A DNA stretch of 64,000 bases, from the NCBI RefSeq assembly GCF_036026595.1, contig NZ_JARZFX010000002.1, forward strand, positions 496,001 to 560,000. The letters are read 5' to 3'. Origin of the DNA: Virgibacillus_P tibetensis. GTDB taxonomy: Bacteria; Bacillota; Bacilli; Bacillales; Amphibacillaceae. Numbering within the stretch: the first letter of the stretch is position 1; each line of letters starts with the position of its first letter. Below, in pieces: positions 27,518-36,904 of this stretch. A program made the translations under genes and the position numbers. The notes under the pieces were generated by a model, which was given only the letters and a program-made list of their open reading frames with translations, was not told the origin of the DNA and ran no database searches.

Positions 27518-30004
27518 CTATTTCACCACTTCTCCTTCTAAAAACATTTCAATAGTTGCTAGAGTCGTTTCTGGTTCGAGCAACTTTATGTTTTGTATTA
27601 GATCACGCAACTCCACTTGTTTATTGAGCTTAATTAAGAATGGTAGTTGCAGAAAAGAATATACTTGTAACTCATCAGTCATTTTCACTATTTTCCCCTG
27701 GTATTCCTCCACATTATGGCTGCTTTCTTCTCTAATTGAAAGAATTCCCTTTGCGACAACACCGAATAAGACACCTGATTTATAACCTACCTTTTCTTGC
27801 ATTTTTATAGACTCATTTGCATAATGAACACTTTTATTTTGGTCTTCCTTACGATAACAAACTGCAGCTGCTGCATAGACTTTTCCTAATTCTATCGTTG
27901 AATCTAACATCTCATGTATTTCAGTAGCCTTTTCAAGATAGCTCAAACCCTCTTTTGGTCTTTGCCAACATAAGGTTTCAATCAGGTTCGTATATACTTT
28001 GCCTTCCAAGCCTATAAGGTTAGATTGTTTTGCAATCTCTAGTGCTTTCTTATATTCATTCTCAGCTTCTTTAAAAAACCAATTAAAACGATAAATGTGA
28101 CCTATTATTCGATGCGTTTCAGCAAGCTCGATGGGACTAACATCGTGTTTCAGTAATTCTTGAAGCATTTTTAGCGCTTTTTGAAAGTCACCCTGCAAAA
28201 ACTTTAAGTCCGCATATTGTCTTTGAACCTTTATAAAAAAAGAACTGTTTCCTTCTTTCTTTTGAATAATAGCTAGTAGTTGGTTATAAAGGTCATTTGC
28301 TTTATTATAGTCACCTGATAGTCGTATGATATTTGCCTTTTGAAATAAAGCTACTGTATAAACTTCACCAAAATATTCTCTGGTCATGTGAACAGAATTT
28401 AAAATTTCCAAAGCAAAATCAAGATCCTTCGTTCTTCTCCAAAATACGGACTTAATTAGATTACTCGCATTAATTAGTTTGTCAGATTTTTGCTTCGTAC
28501 CATTTTCTTGAACAAGGTTACCAACATCAACCCAATTCCCTCTTTCAATGAAATAAAAAGATGCTTGAACAAACTTTTCTACATAAGAAAGAGAAGGAAA
28601 TTCAATCAAGTGTTGTATATTACATACTCTCCCATATAATTTTAAAAGTACGTCATCGGAATAGTTACGTGAATTTTTCAGAATATACTCCAATGCTTCA
28701 TCCAAAACTTCTTCCACGACATCAATGTCCATTTTTTTCAAAATATAGGTGTTGATACTTTCATCTAATTTATATAATTTTACATTTTCGTCAATTTTAC
28801 TTACTATCGATTTTTCTACAAAGTCTGTAAACATTGACGTTGGATAGCCTATAGAGAATGCTTGAATTATATTTTTAAAGTAATCGTAATCAAAAATACC
28901 CATTACAGAAAGCAGCTTGACCAGCTCTTGCTCTTGCTTCGACAAATGTCTGAGGAACCTTTCAATCACTTCATGTTCAGCGATATTAAAGTCTTCTGCG
29001 TTCAATTTTTTCCCTTTGGCTTTTTTAGTTTCATAAATCGTTACACATAAATCAAGATACAAAGGAACACCCTTCGCGGACTTTATAATTCCATTTCTAA
29101 TATCTTGTTCTACTATTGGAACAGAATTTAAATAATATGCAGCATCTATCTCACTTAATCTTCCTAAAATATGCTGATCTAAGTAATTTGACCACTCTGG
29201 GTTCTGTTCTCCCCATTTAATATATTCTCGACTACCAATCAAAAATAGCCCTTTCTCACTGGCACCAATTAATTCCTTTATCCATTCTTCAGGTGATTGA
29301 GAAATAGCTTTATCTTCAAGCTTCCTAAGCATTGTTTCATAAGCATCAAAGTAAAATATATGTTTTATGCCTTTCTTTTCATAAGCGTCTTCAATAGCTA
29401 ATCCAAGAAAGTAGGGGAGCATTTCCCATAATTTCATTGGATCTGTACTATTAATCTGTTCAATTTCAAATTTATACTTGGAAAATGTAGCATAATATTT
29501 ATCTTGCAAACTTGAAAAAGACTTGGAAATTAATCCTACTGGTATGACTCCACCGCTTAAATTCGATCCATAATCAAGAACGCCCCAAACCGGACTGTCT
29601 TCACGTAATCTTTTTTTAATATCAATGGACGATTTCCCGATTGCTGACCAATACTTTACCAATGCGTAGTCAAACAAAATAGCTGGGACTTTTAATTGAT
29701 TTCTTATTGCTAAAAGTATGTCTGTCGGAGAATTGAACTCAAACGAGTCTAAGCTGATAAAAACAGAATGTACATCTTTGATATTTTCATCTGAGGTTTT
29801 TCTATGTACTAATTCTTTTAATTCATTTAATAATTTTGTTTTGCCGATACCACCAAAGCCATAGTATACAAGCACCTTGAATTGATCTGATTCATTGAGT
29901 AATCCATCAACAGAAGAGTTGAATACTTTTGTTGGCTCTACTCGATCAGTAAACTTTCTTACAGCTTGGAAGTTCCCTGGTTTTTTAAATTTACTTAATG
30001 ACAT
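27518..30004 (-). CDS. STAND-type ATPase with C-terminal TPR repeats
   Basis: An 828-residue protein I cannot assign to a named system. The N-terminus has a STAND-like FTDR motif (about residues 18-21) and P-loop GFGGIGKT (49-56). HIFYFDAYE (215-223) is the Walker B region, LIGSRE (255-260) resembles sensor 1, and a winged-helix-like segment lies around 345-430. From about 510 to 790 come helical repeats of TPR type (for example YNKANDLYNQLLAIIQ, ETHRIIGHIYRFNWFFKEA). STAND proteins are ligand-triggered switches used in signalling and phage defence. No effector domain is fused; the 40-residue N-terminal extension is too short. It starts 11 bases after the oxidoreductase stop, behind AAGGGGG, so the two are co-translated. 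Confidence 0.75.
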   Translation of the reverse strand: MSLSKFKKPGNFQAVRKFTDRVEPTKVFNSSVDGLLNESDQFKVLVYYGFGGIGKTKLLNELKELVHRKTSDENIKDVHSVFISLDSFEFNSPTDILLAIRNQLKVPAILFDYALVKYWSAIGKSSIDIKKRLREDSPVWGVLDYGSNLSGGVIPVGLISKSFSSLQDKYYATFSKYKFEIEQINSTDPMKLWEMLPYFLGLAIEDAYEKKGIKHIFYFDAYETMLRKLEDKAISQSPEEWIKELIGASEKGLFLIGSREYIKWGEQNPEWSNYLDQHILGRLSEIDAAYYLNSVPIVEQDIRNGIIKSAKGVPLYLDLCVTIYETKKAKGKKLNAEDFNIAEHEVIERFLRHLSKQEQELVKLLSVMGIFDYDYFKNIIQAFSIGYPTSMFTDFVEKSIVSKIDENVKLYKLDESINTYILKKMDIDVVEEVLDEALEYILKNSRNYSDDVLLKLYGRVCNIQHLIEFPSLSYVEKFVQASFYFIERGNWVDVGNLVQENGTKQKSDKLINASNLIKSVFWRRTKDLDFALEILNSVHMTREYFGEVYTVALFQKANIIRLSGDYNKANDLYNQLLAIIQKKEGNSSFFIKVQRQYADLKFLQGDFQKALKMLQELLKHDVSPIELAETHRIIGHIYRFNWFFKEAENEYKKALEIAKQSNLIGLEGKVYTNLIETLCWQRPKEGLSYLEKATEIHEMLDSTIELGKVYAAAAVCYRKEDQNKSVHYANESIKMQEKVGYKSGVLFGVVAKGILSIREESSHNVEEYQGKIVKMTDELQVYSFLQLPFLIKLNKQVELRDLIQNIKLLEPETTLATIEMFLEGEVVK

Positions 30005-30015
30005 GCCGCGCCCCC

Positions 30016-30999
30016 TTAAGTTAATGAATACGGTGCATATAAAAGCCGATGTAATCGTAGAGACATAGGAAGATTATTCGTTCCATTACTCAAATGATTA
30101 TAAAACTCATTAAAAACGCCATCATAATGATTGACTAAGCGGGTATTCTCATTCGAAAAATCCTGTAATACAGAAGTAGTTTGATCCGGATCTACCTTTA
30201 TAACTTGCTGTTTTGAATGTTCGAGAATAATAGATTGATTTGTATCATCAAAATATAATATGGTTTGTTTACTGTTTTTTCCTAAAGTCCAATTTGTATC
30301 AATTTGTCCCCTTCCAATTTTTCTTGTGCCTTGAATTGGAAAAGTAAAGTCAACACTTCCTTGGACCTCTTTACATGGAATTCCCTTAATTTCACTTAGT
30401 CGACTATCTACTATATGTACATGTTGAATTGGCAACAACTTTTCTAAAACGCTTAATGCATTAATACCGCTATCAATCCAGCTTCCCTGTAGACTAATGG
30501 CATGAGTCTGCAAATCACCGTTGATCAGATAAGGATCATAAAATTTACAGTGAAAACCAGTTATCGGACCAAATTTCTCTATCCCGTTTGTTTTATATTC
30601 CTCTAAAAACCACAATAAATCTTTTGCAAAAGAAGCATGGTAAGCTATGGAAAAGATAACATTTTGCTCTTCTGATATATGTTTCAACTTACGCAATAGT
30701 TCAGTACTAGGAACAGCAGGTTTCTCTAGTAAAACATGTTTACCTTTTAAGAGAGCATACTTACAAATCTCATAGTGTGTTAAATTTGGTGTAGAGATCA
30801 GTACAGCATCTAAATTTTCAGCAAGAAGGTCCTGATAGTCATCATAAAAAGGAACTTCTAAATGAAATTGTTTTTCCTTATTTCTATCACTATCACATAC
30901 GGCAGCGATTTCATACTGTTCTACTTTTGCTAAAGCTTTCATCTGATCCCTCGCAATGTGACCTAATCCTATGACACCAATTTTCACAGGCGTACCCAT
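30016..30999 (-). CDS. Gfo/Idh/MocA family NAD(P)-dependent oxidoreductase
   Basis: A 327-residue dehydrogenase. The N-terminal Rossmann fold opens with IGVIGLGHIARDQMKAL (residues about 6-22), then VLLEKPAVPS, the family's EKP motif, and a C-terminal alpha/beta substrate domain. The usual catalytic histidine position falls in SLQGSWIDSGINALS, where a histidine is not obvious (most members have DxGxHxxD), so activity on a standard sugar is uncertain. First gene of a two-gene unit with the STAND ATPase. Substrate unknown. Confidence 0.85.
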   Translation of the reverse strand: MGTPVKIGVIGLGHIARDQMKALAKVEQYEIAAVCDSDRNKEKQFHLEVPFYDDYQDLLAENLDAVLISTPNLTHYEICKYALLKGKHVLLEKPAVPSTELLRKLKHISEEQNVIFSIAYHASFAKDLLWFLEEYKTNGIEKFGPITGFHCKFYDPYLINGDLQTHAISLQGSWIDSGINALSVLEKLLPIQHVHIVDSRLSEIKGIPCKEVQGSVDFTFPIQGTRKIGRGQIDTNWTLGKNSKQTILYFDDTNQSIILEHSKQQVIKVDPDQTTSVLQDFSNENTRLVNHYDGVFNEFYNHLSNGTNNLPMSLRLHRLLYAPYSLT

Positions 31000-31191
31000 T
31001 GATCCACCTCCTACTATTTATTCTAAATGTTACTAAGGAAAATTGAGGGCCTGAAAAAAAATCCCTCTTAGTAGTACTGGATGCCAGTAATGACCCCGAA
31101 ATAAATAATAACTATCGAAAAGAACTCAAAATGAATTATGACCAGAATGGAAATGAATTGGCTAACTGCCAGTGTCCCAATAAGTCATCAC

Positions 31192-31208
31192 AAAACCGGG
31201 AAGTGCAC
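31192..31208. repeat. Dispersed short repeat AAAACCGGGAAGTGCAC
   Basis: Near-identical or related copies lie at 44275-44292 (AAAAACCGGGAAGTGACA), 32372-32390, 15922-15941 and, more degenerate, 58113-58123. All are next to gene ends or remnants. Origin unknown. Confidence 0.5.
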
Positions 31209-31892
31209 CTACAAATCACTCACACCGGAATTTGTTTTTATATATTTCTCTATAGCCAGATAGTCGGCTGTATAGGATATATAGTCCTCACCGTTGAAGT
31301 AGATCTCTGTTCTTCCTGTGTACCATCTGTAATAACCTTCATTTTCATATGGCGGCTCTCCGTATGTATCCATTAATGATTCCAGAAGCTCTTCACTATC
31401 TTTTTCATCCAAATTTCTAAAATAGTAATCTCCTTCTATTAAAAGGTAGTCATCAAATACAAACGTATCCGGCATATTTTCTATCTTTTCAATGTTTGCT
31501 TTATTCTTCTTTTCAAATTCATCATTCAATTGTTCATATTCTTCATCGCTTAGCGAATCATCACTCAATTTATTAAAAAACTCCACGCCGCCTTTGTAGA
31601 AGGTTTCTGGAAAAATCACACTATAGTTATCCACTTCACGGTAAAATGTATAAACTACATCAGCTTCTTTCCCATTGATGAACATATCGTCATATCTGAG
31701 CTCCATGCCACCACCATATGAACTTGAATCCTCTTCATATAACGAATTACTATTGGATTCTTCGAGTTGAATAACCTCATCCATCGTCATTCCCCACTGG
31801 GCATCTTTAAAATCCCTTTCTGCTTGCCCTCCACAGGCTGCCAGTAAAAATAATACTAAAAACAATACAAAAAATACCCCTTTTTTTCTCAT
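31209..31892 (-). CDS. Predicted lipoprotein of unknown function
   Basis: A 227-residue protein with a lipoprotein signal peptide: MRKKG, a hydrophobic core of FVLFLVLFLLAAC, lipobox LAAC at residue about 20. The mature part is acidic and rich in tyrosine and glutamate, with a segment DFKDAQWGMTMDEVIQLE typical of small surface lipoproteins of Bacillaceae, and a second half ending GYYRWYTGRTEIYF. No enzymatic motif. Monocistronic. Confidence 0.78.
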   Translation of the reverse strand: MRKKGVFFVLFLVLFLLAACGGQAERDFKDAQWGMTMDEVIQLEESNSNSLYEEDSSSYGGGMELRYDDMFINGKEADVVYTFYREVDNYSVIFPETFYKGGVEFFNKLSDDSLSDEEYEQLNDEFEKKNKANIEKIENMPDTFVFDDYLLIEGDYYFRNLDEKDSEELLESLMDTYGEPPYENEGYYRWYTGRTEIYFNGEDYISYTADYLAIEKYIKTNSGVSDL

Positions 31893-32390
31893 TCTCTTCT
31901 CTATCTCCTTCTTTATCTAGGTATAAATAACCGCCTCTATTTTACCATAAAAATTATTCATAATACTATATTTTCTGCATCAAAAAAACGGGAGTGCAGA
32001 CTCCCGTCCATTTTGGGAAACCAAAACCATCTAGCGATTAATTATCTTTAATTTAATATATAAAGAAAGATAATGTTTCTAAGATCTACTCCAATGTATT
32101 AAAATAAAATAATTATATTTCTATACTATAGAGAGTTAAAGAGTTTTACCTATCTCTGATCTGAATGATATTGATTTATATGAAGTCATTAATGTAATTG
32201 AAATATAAGAAACTCCACGAAACCGAGAAGGGACAGAGGGGAATAGTTCACTGGCCCAATCTTAAAAATGGAACAAGAAACCTGTACCTGCGGGAACCAA
32301 GGCATATAATAGTGTGCACACTGCACTCTAACAATTTTTTAAACCAGCGGCCCTATTCAACAAAATATGATAAAAACTGGAAAGTGACAC
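31893..32390. other. Intergenic region with terminator and no gene
   Basis: About 500 bases. It contains the terminator at 31982-32007 and, near 32228-32262 and 32372-32390, degenerate short repeats (GGGACAG and AAACTGGAAAGTGACAC). A 77-codon plus-strand frame at 32198 has no family resemblance or ribosome site and is not called. Confidence 0.45.
31982..32007 (-). terminator. Terminator downstream of the ECF operon
   Basis: ACGGGAGT and ACTCCCGT form a perfect eight-base stem with loop GCAG; on the minus strand T7 follows. It is about 380 bases past ecfT and upstream of the lipoprotein gene. Confidence 0.85.
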
Positions 32391-33218
32391 CTAAAAAGGA
32401 TTATAAAAGCGGCTGCCATCGTAAAAGGTAATAATGAGTGAACCTGTTAATAGTAAGGCGCCTACAATAATTATTATGTAATCAGAGCGTCTAAAAGGCT
32501 TTTCATTATACCATGTCCGTTTTTTATTCTTGCTGAAACCTCTTAATACCATCGCATTACTAATCATTTCAATTTTTTCTAAGCTGGAAAAAATTAATGG
32601 AAAAATAATGGAAGCGAAATTTTTGATCCTTGTAACTAGTTTTTCGTTCTTGGATAAATCAATACCACGCGCTTGTTGAGATTGAGCAATCGTACGAAAG
32701 TCTCGTTGAATATCTGGAATAAAACGTAATGCCAATGAAACAGAATAGGCAACCTTATAATTTACACCAATTCGATTTAACGATGAGGCAAATTCACTGG
32801 GATGCGTAGTAACAATAAAAAGCAATGCAGCGGGTATCACAACAAAGTACTTCAGCGTGATATTAAACTGGTAAAACAACTGCTCCCATGTCACATTATA
32901 TCTACCTGCAATTTCAAACAATACATGGCTCGAACCGTATAGCTTTACACCCTCTTGTGGCGAGAAAATATAAATGGCTATATTGTTTATCACTAAAAAA
33001 ATTAGAATGAAAATAAGAACAAATGCAATATCACGAATCTTTGTTTTTGAAATAATAAAGATGATTATACTCATTACAAATAAAAATAGTAAGACCCGTG
33101 TATCATACGTAAGCATGGCTGCAGTTGACCACATCATAAAAATTATAAGTTTCGTAACCCCCGATAAATAATGGACTGGTGTTTTTCGCTCAATATAGGA
33201 AAGCATCTCTATTGCCAT
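32391..33218 (-). CDS. ecfT: ECF transporter transmembrane protein T
   Basis: EcfT couples the two ATPases of an energy-coupling-factor importer to the substrate-binding S component. It has 275 residues with about five to six membrane helices, and the signature cytosolic helices with Ala-Arg-Gly motifs: QSQQARGIDL and AMVLRGFSK. It overlaps the end of the ATPase gene by ten bases (start ATG at 33218 behind AAGGAGG). Last gene of the operon SAM hydrolase - S component - ATPase - T. Confidence 0.9.
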   Translation of the reverse strand: MAIEMLSYIERKTPVHYLSGVTKLIIFMMWSTAAMLTYDTRVLLFLFVMSIIIFIISKTKIRDIAFVLIFILIFLVINNIAIYIFSPQEGVKLYGSSHVLFEIAGRYNVTWEQLFYQFNITLKYFVVIPAALLFIVTTHPSEFASSLNRIGVNYKVAYSVSLALRFIPDIQRDFRTIAQSQQARGIDLSKNEKLVTRIKNFASIIFPLIFSSLEKIEMISNAMVLRGFSKNKKRTWYNEKPFRRSDYIIIIVGALLLTGSLIITFYDGSRFYNPF

Positions 33219-34921
33219 TTCTTTCGAACCTCCTTATCGAAGGCAATAAACCGGGCAACAAACTCTCTTGATTCATCAATTTCTGCTCGTACAGCCAATT
33301 CGTATAATGATGTCTTCTTTAAATTTGCCTGATGGATAACTGATTCATCGGTTAGGACATTTACAGCAGATTCATCAGCGATTACTTCACCGTCTGCAAT
33401 AACAATTGCCCTTGGCGTGTATTCCTGCATTAAATGCATGTCATGAGTTATCATAATAATAGTAACACCTTGCTGATTTAATTGGACTAGGAACTCCATA
33501 ATCTCCGTATAATGACGGAAATCTTGTCCTGCAGTTGGCTCATCAAGGATAAGAACTTCAGGATTTAATACTAGAATAGATGCAATCGTCACTCGCTTCT
33601 TTTGTCCAAAACTCAATGCTGAGATTGGCCAATTTCGAAATGGATATAAACCGCAAATCTTCAACGTTTCTTCAACACGTTCTTTAATTTCTTCTTTCGA
33701 TACTCCGCGCGTCACAAGTCCTAACCCCACTTCATCAAAAATCATGTGCTTTGAAATCATCTGGTTGGGATTTTGCATCACCATTCCAATTCGCTCCGAA
33801 CGCTGACTAATCGTATCATTAGTAATGTCTTTATTATTGAAAATGATGCTTCCTGAATTTACTTTTTCAAAGCCACAAATTAACTTCGATAGCGTTGATT
33901 TTCCAGCTCCATTTCTACCAACAATACTTAACATTTCTCCTTTACCAATTGAAAAGCTAACATTTTTTATCGTTTCTTTTCTTTTCATATATCCAAATGT
34001 GACATCTTTCAACTCTAATACTGAGGATGATTTTACATAATGAGTACTCGGTTTGATTGATTCAAACCATTTAAATAGATTATCCTTACATACCTCGATT
34101 GCTAACGTATCCAGGTGAGCTGGCCTGATTTCAGCTGTCACCTCACATCCAGCGTATTTTATCGCCTTCACGTATAAAGGCTCCCGGATATTACTGGATT
34201 CCAAAACCGATGAAGCTAGAAGCTCGTCAGGAGTAGAATCACTCACTACCCTGCCGTCATCTATAACGATTATACGATCAACATGACAATATAAAACATC
34301 CTCAAGCCGATGCTCAATAATAATTACGGTTGTGTCTGTATCTTCCTGAACACGGTCGATTAAACGTATAGCATTTTCACCCGTTGCAGGATCAAGATTT
34401 GCCAGTGGTTCATCAAATAGTAGAATATCCACATTATCAACCATAACACCCGCCAGAGAAACACGTTGTTTTTGTCCTCCAGAGAGATCATGTAGTGAAG
34501 AATCTAAATAATCGTTCATATCAACCAATCTAGATACAGATGCAGCTTGTTTATGCATCTGTTCTTTTGGAACACAATCATTTTCTAATGCAAAAGCAAT
34601 ATCCTCTCCAACCGACAAACCAATAAATTGGCCATCCGGATCTTGCAGAATAGTTCCAACTATCTTAGATAACGTAAAGATATCAAGATTCTTTGTTTCT
34701 TGGCTATTTATCTTCAGACTTCCTTCTATATCCCCTTTATATGAGAAAGGGACCAGCCCATTAATACAATGAGCTAGTGTACTTTTTCCAGAACCTGATG
34801 GTCCGACTATCAAGACTTTTTCCCCTTCATATATGGTTAAATTTATATCATAAAGTGTAGGATTAACTTGACTTCTATGTTTGAATGTAAAATTTTCAAA
34901 TTGAATAACTGGCTTCTTCAT
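33209..34921 (-). CDS. ECF transporter ATPase, two fused ATP-binding domains
   Basis: A 570-residue tandem ABC ATPase. Domain one has Walker A GPSGSGKST, signature LSGGQKQR and Walker B DILLFDEP. Domain two has GRNGAGKST, a variant signature LSFGQKKR and VLILDEPTAG. It powers uptake with EcfT. The frame is open 11 codons further upstream, but the ATG at 34921 follows AAGGAG by seven bases and begins the usual MKKPVIQFENF. The fused form is typical of ECF systems with a UPF0397 S component. Confidence 0.92.
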   Translation of the reverse strand: MKKPVIQFENFTFKHRSQVNPTLYDINLTIYEGEKVLIVGPSGSGKSTLAHCINGLVPFSYKGDIEGSLKINSQETKNLDIFTLSKIVGTILQDPDGQFIGLSVGEDIAFALENDCVPKEQMHKQAASVSRLVDMNDYLDSSLHDLSGGQKQRVSLAGVMVDNVDILLFDEPLANLDPATGENAIRLIDRVQEDTDTTVIIIEHRLEDVLYCHVDRIIVIDDGRVVSDSTPDELLASSVLESSNIREPLYVKAIKYAGCEVTAEIRPAHLDTLAIEVCKDNLFKWFESIKPSTHYVKSSSVLELKDVTFGYMKRKETIKNVSFSIGKGEMLSIVGRNGAGKSTLSKLICGFEKVNSGSIIFNNKDITNDTISQRSERIGMVMQNPNQMISKHMIFDEVGLGLVTRGVSKEEIKERVEETLKICGLYPFRNWPISALSFGQKKRVTIASILVLNPEVLILDEPTAGQDFRHYTEIMEFLVQLNQQGVTIIMITHDMHLMQEYTPRAIVIADGEVIADESAVNVLTDESVIHQANLKKTSLYELAVRAEIDESREFVARFIAFDKEVRKKWQ

Positions 34922-34960
34922 ATCAAGAACTCCTTGAATTCCAAATCTTAACAAAATTAC

Positions 34961-35515
34961 TTATTCTTTAGTTAAACTACCAGTCTGACTACGTGTTTTA
35001 GCGTATGTAATCAGCAGGATTGTTCCAATAATACCAACTGTTAATATGTTCGATACACCTGCAACAATTCCTTGTAAGTAGACTTTATTTGCAGGCTCCG
35101 CATAAATCCATATATCCAATGTAGGTGCAATGAGGAACCAGCCAACGCTCTGCGTTATTGCTTGTGTAATATTAAATTGTATAATTTGTTTTGTTCCAAA
35201 AGTTCCAGCCTCTATATTTATTTTATTGGATATTAATCCAATACCAAAGCCGACAATTAATGAAACAAGTACCCAGCTCCACCAAACAGAACCGTAAGAC
35301 AATGCATCATTCAAAACATGACCGATAAAACCAATTAGCGCACCTGCAATAGGTCCAAAAACCACAGCCATTAATGCCAAAAATGCATACGCTGTTTGAA
35401 CTGTAGTATTCGGTATCCCGGTAGGTATCGCTGCAAATTTAGCCAGAATTGCAAATACAGCAGATCCAATTCCAATAGCAACAATAGTTTTAATAGATAG
35501 ACCACCATTTCTCAT
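34961..35515 (-). CDS. ECF transporter substrate-specific component, UPF0397 family
   Basis: A 184-residue membrane protein with five to six helices, near-identical in plan to UPF0397 proteins (LSIKTIVAIGIGSAVF, AIPTGIPNTTVQTAYAFLAL, IAPTLDIWIYAEPANKVYLQ). The S component binds the vitamin or amino acid derivative. A methionine T-box and a SAM hydrolase in the same operon suggest a methionine-related ligand, such as methionine, a precursor or a SAM breakdown product; MtsT-like S components have been predicted this way. That is inference. Confidence 0.9.
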   Translation of the reverse strand: MRNGGLSIKTIVAIGIGSAVFAILAKFAAIPTGIPNTTVQTAYAFLALMAVVFGPIAGALIGFIGHVLNDALSYGSVWWSWVLVSLIVGFGIGLISNKINIEAGTFGTKQIIQFNITQAITQSVGWFLIAPTLDIWIYAEPANKVYLQGIVAGVSNILTVGIIGTILLITYAKTRSQTGSLTKE

Positions 35516-35577
35516 TTTTACATTCCCCTTTAAATTATTATTTTTTTATTATATTATTATAGTAGCGAGCTAATAGT

Positions 35578-36435
35578 TTAATTACTACTAAATTTCGGAA
35601 CTTTCCGAATAATAATTTTCCAATTAGCACCTGTCTCAATATGATATGCTTTTGCAAATGAGCCCTGATTAATTGCTACACCTAATTTATCCAGTGAATT
35701 TACATATAAGAGTGGCTCTCCTAAATGGCTGTCCGCAAAAGAACGCCCATAGGTCATAATATTTTTATATACCTGGTGTGTATTATTTGCTATTGTCACT
35801 TCAAGAGAATCACCGTATTCAAAAGCTGCTTGTATGAATAACTCACGGTTTATATTCGTCCATAAGTTACCAAATCGTATATCAAGAATATCAATGTTTC
35901 CGTTAATTTTCCCTTGATCGATAGATGCTTCTGGTTTTAATAATTCAACAATGTCATCTACTTCAATAAGAGGTCCCACCTCTTCAAATGAAATGACATT
36001 TGCAGCCAGCCTTCCAGCAGTATAAGTATAAACATCGCGACCATGAAATGTATACGATTCCCCTGACTTTGGCAGGCGGTTGACTTCCTCATCAATGATT
36101 CGAGCTTCCACAATTCCTATATCCTGCTTTATATGTGTTAATGTTCCATTATCAGGTGTAATAATATATTGATTATCAATTGTTTTTACTACCACACTTA
36201 GACGGGAAGTGCCTACCCCCGGGTCCACAACAGAAACAAACACAGTTTCATCAGGCCAATACGTAATTGTTTGATAAAGACGATAGGAAGCCTCCCAAAT
36301 ATTATACTGTGGTATTTCATGGGTCAGATCGAATATCCTAATTGACGGATCAACAGAAATTGCCACCCCATACATGGCACTTACTGCCCCATCACCAAGT
36401 CCAAAGTCTGATTGTAAAACCAAATTTTTACTCAT
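35578..36435 (-). CDS. S-adenosylmethionine hydrolase / SAM hydroxide adenosyltransferase (DUF62)
   Basis: DUF62 enzymes are related to fluorinase and chlorinase but use water, splitting SAM into adenosine and methionine. The 285-residue protein has the family motifs LQSDFGLGDGAVSAMYGV, the FVSVVDPGVGTSRL stretch, ITPDNGTLTHI and TFHGRDVYTYTAGRLA. The ATG at 36435 is chosen because GAGGAGG lies eight bases before it (an ATG inside that site is five codons upstream). It is the first gene after the T-box and heads the ECF operon, so expression should rise when methionyl-tRNA is uncharged. Confidence 0.9.
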   Translation of the reverse strand: MSKNLVLQSDFGLGDGAVSAMYGVAISVDPSIRIFDLTHEIPQYNIWEASYRLYQTITYWPDETVFVSVVDPGVGTSRLSVVVKTIDNQYIITPDNGTLTHIKQDIGIVEARIIDEEVNRLPKSGESYTFHGRDVYTYTAGRLAANVISFEEVGPLIEVDDIVELLKPEASIDQGKINGNIDILDIRFGNLWTNINRELFIQAAFEYGDSLEVTIANNTHQVYKNIMTYGRSFADSHLGEPLLYVNSLDKLGVAINQGSFAKAYHIETGANWKIIIRKVPKFSSN

Positions 36436-36501
36436 GTAAATCCTCCTCATTTTTTCTGTTTTATAGTTGCTTCTTCTGTTTACTCAAGTAAAGTTGGAAA
36501 C

Positions 36502-36800
36502 AAAAAACCACGCCCTTACCGAATAAACGATAAGGACGTGGTTGGATAAACGTGGTACCACCTTACTTTACTGCATGCTCACACATACAGCCTCATCAAG
36601 TACGAAAGCCAATAGACTCTTTATACTGTGGTATGGATAACGAGTACCAAATCTCGTCGTAACCTAATAGTATCCAGCGATACGTTCAGCACGAGACTCA
36701 GAGGCCATTGTTCAGATTCCTATTTATACTTCTTCTCAGCTACCGAAGCTTTCTGTAAAAAATAGCTAAACCCTACTTTTTCTCTTCAACGTCTTTTCAG
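36502..36800 (-). ncRNA. T-box riboswitch, probable methionine specifier (AUG)
   Basis: On the minus strand: stem I closes with ACGTT (about 36790) against AACGT (about 36683) and carries a GAAGAG-AAAAAGTA element. The putative specifier AUG (36708-36706) is followed by the CTCTGAG segment. The T-box AAGGTGGTACCACG is at 36564-36551. The terminator stem AACCACGTCCTTA / TAAGGGCGTGGTT ends in T6 at 36507-36502. When uncharged tRNA binds, the antiterminator forms and the SAM hydrolase-ECF operon is read. The T-box sequence is decisive; the specifier assignment is by eye. Confidence 0.9.
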
Positions 36801-36904
36801 AAAATTATATTCAATTTCTTATTAAAGTTATTATACGTAACCGTTTTTTAAAAAGCAAGTAATTTTTTTAGAAAAATAAAAATTACTTGCAGGACCACTA
36901 AATA

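Noticed and set aside
32198..32431. 77-codon plus-strand frame
   Set aside because: No ribosome site or family resemblance, and it runs into the antisense end of ecfT.
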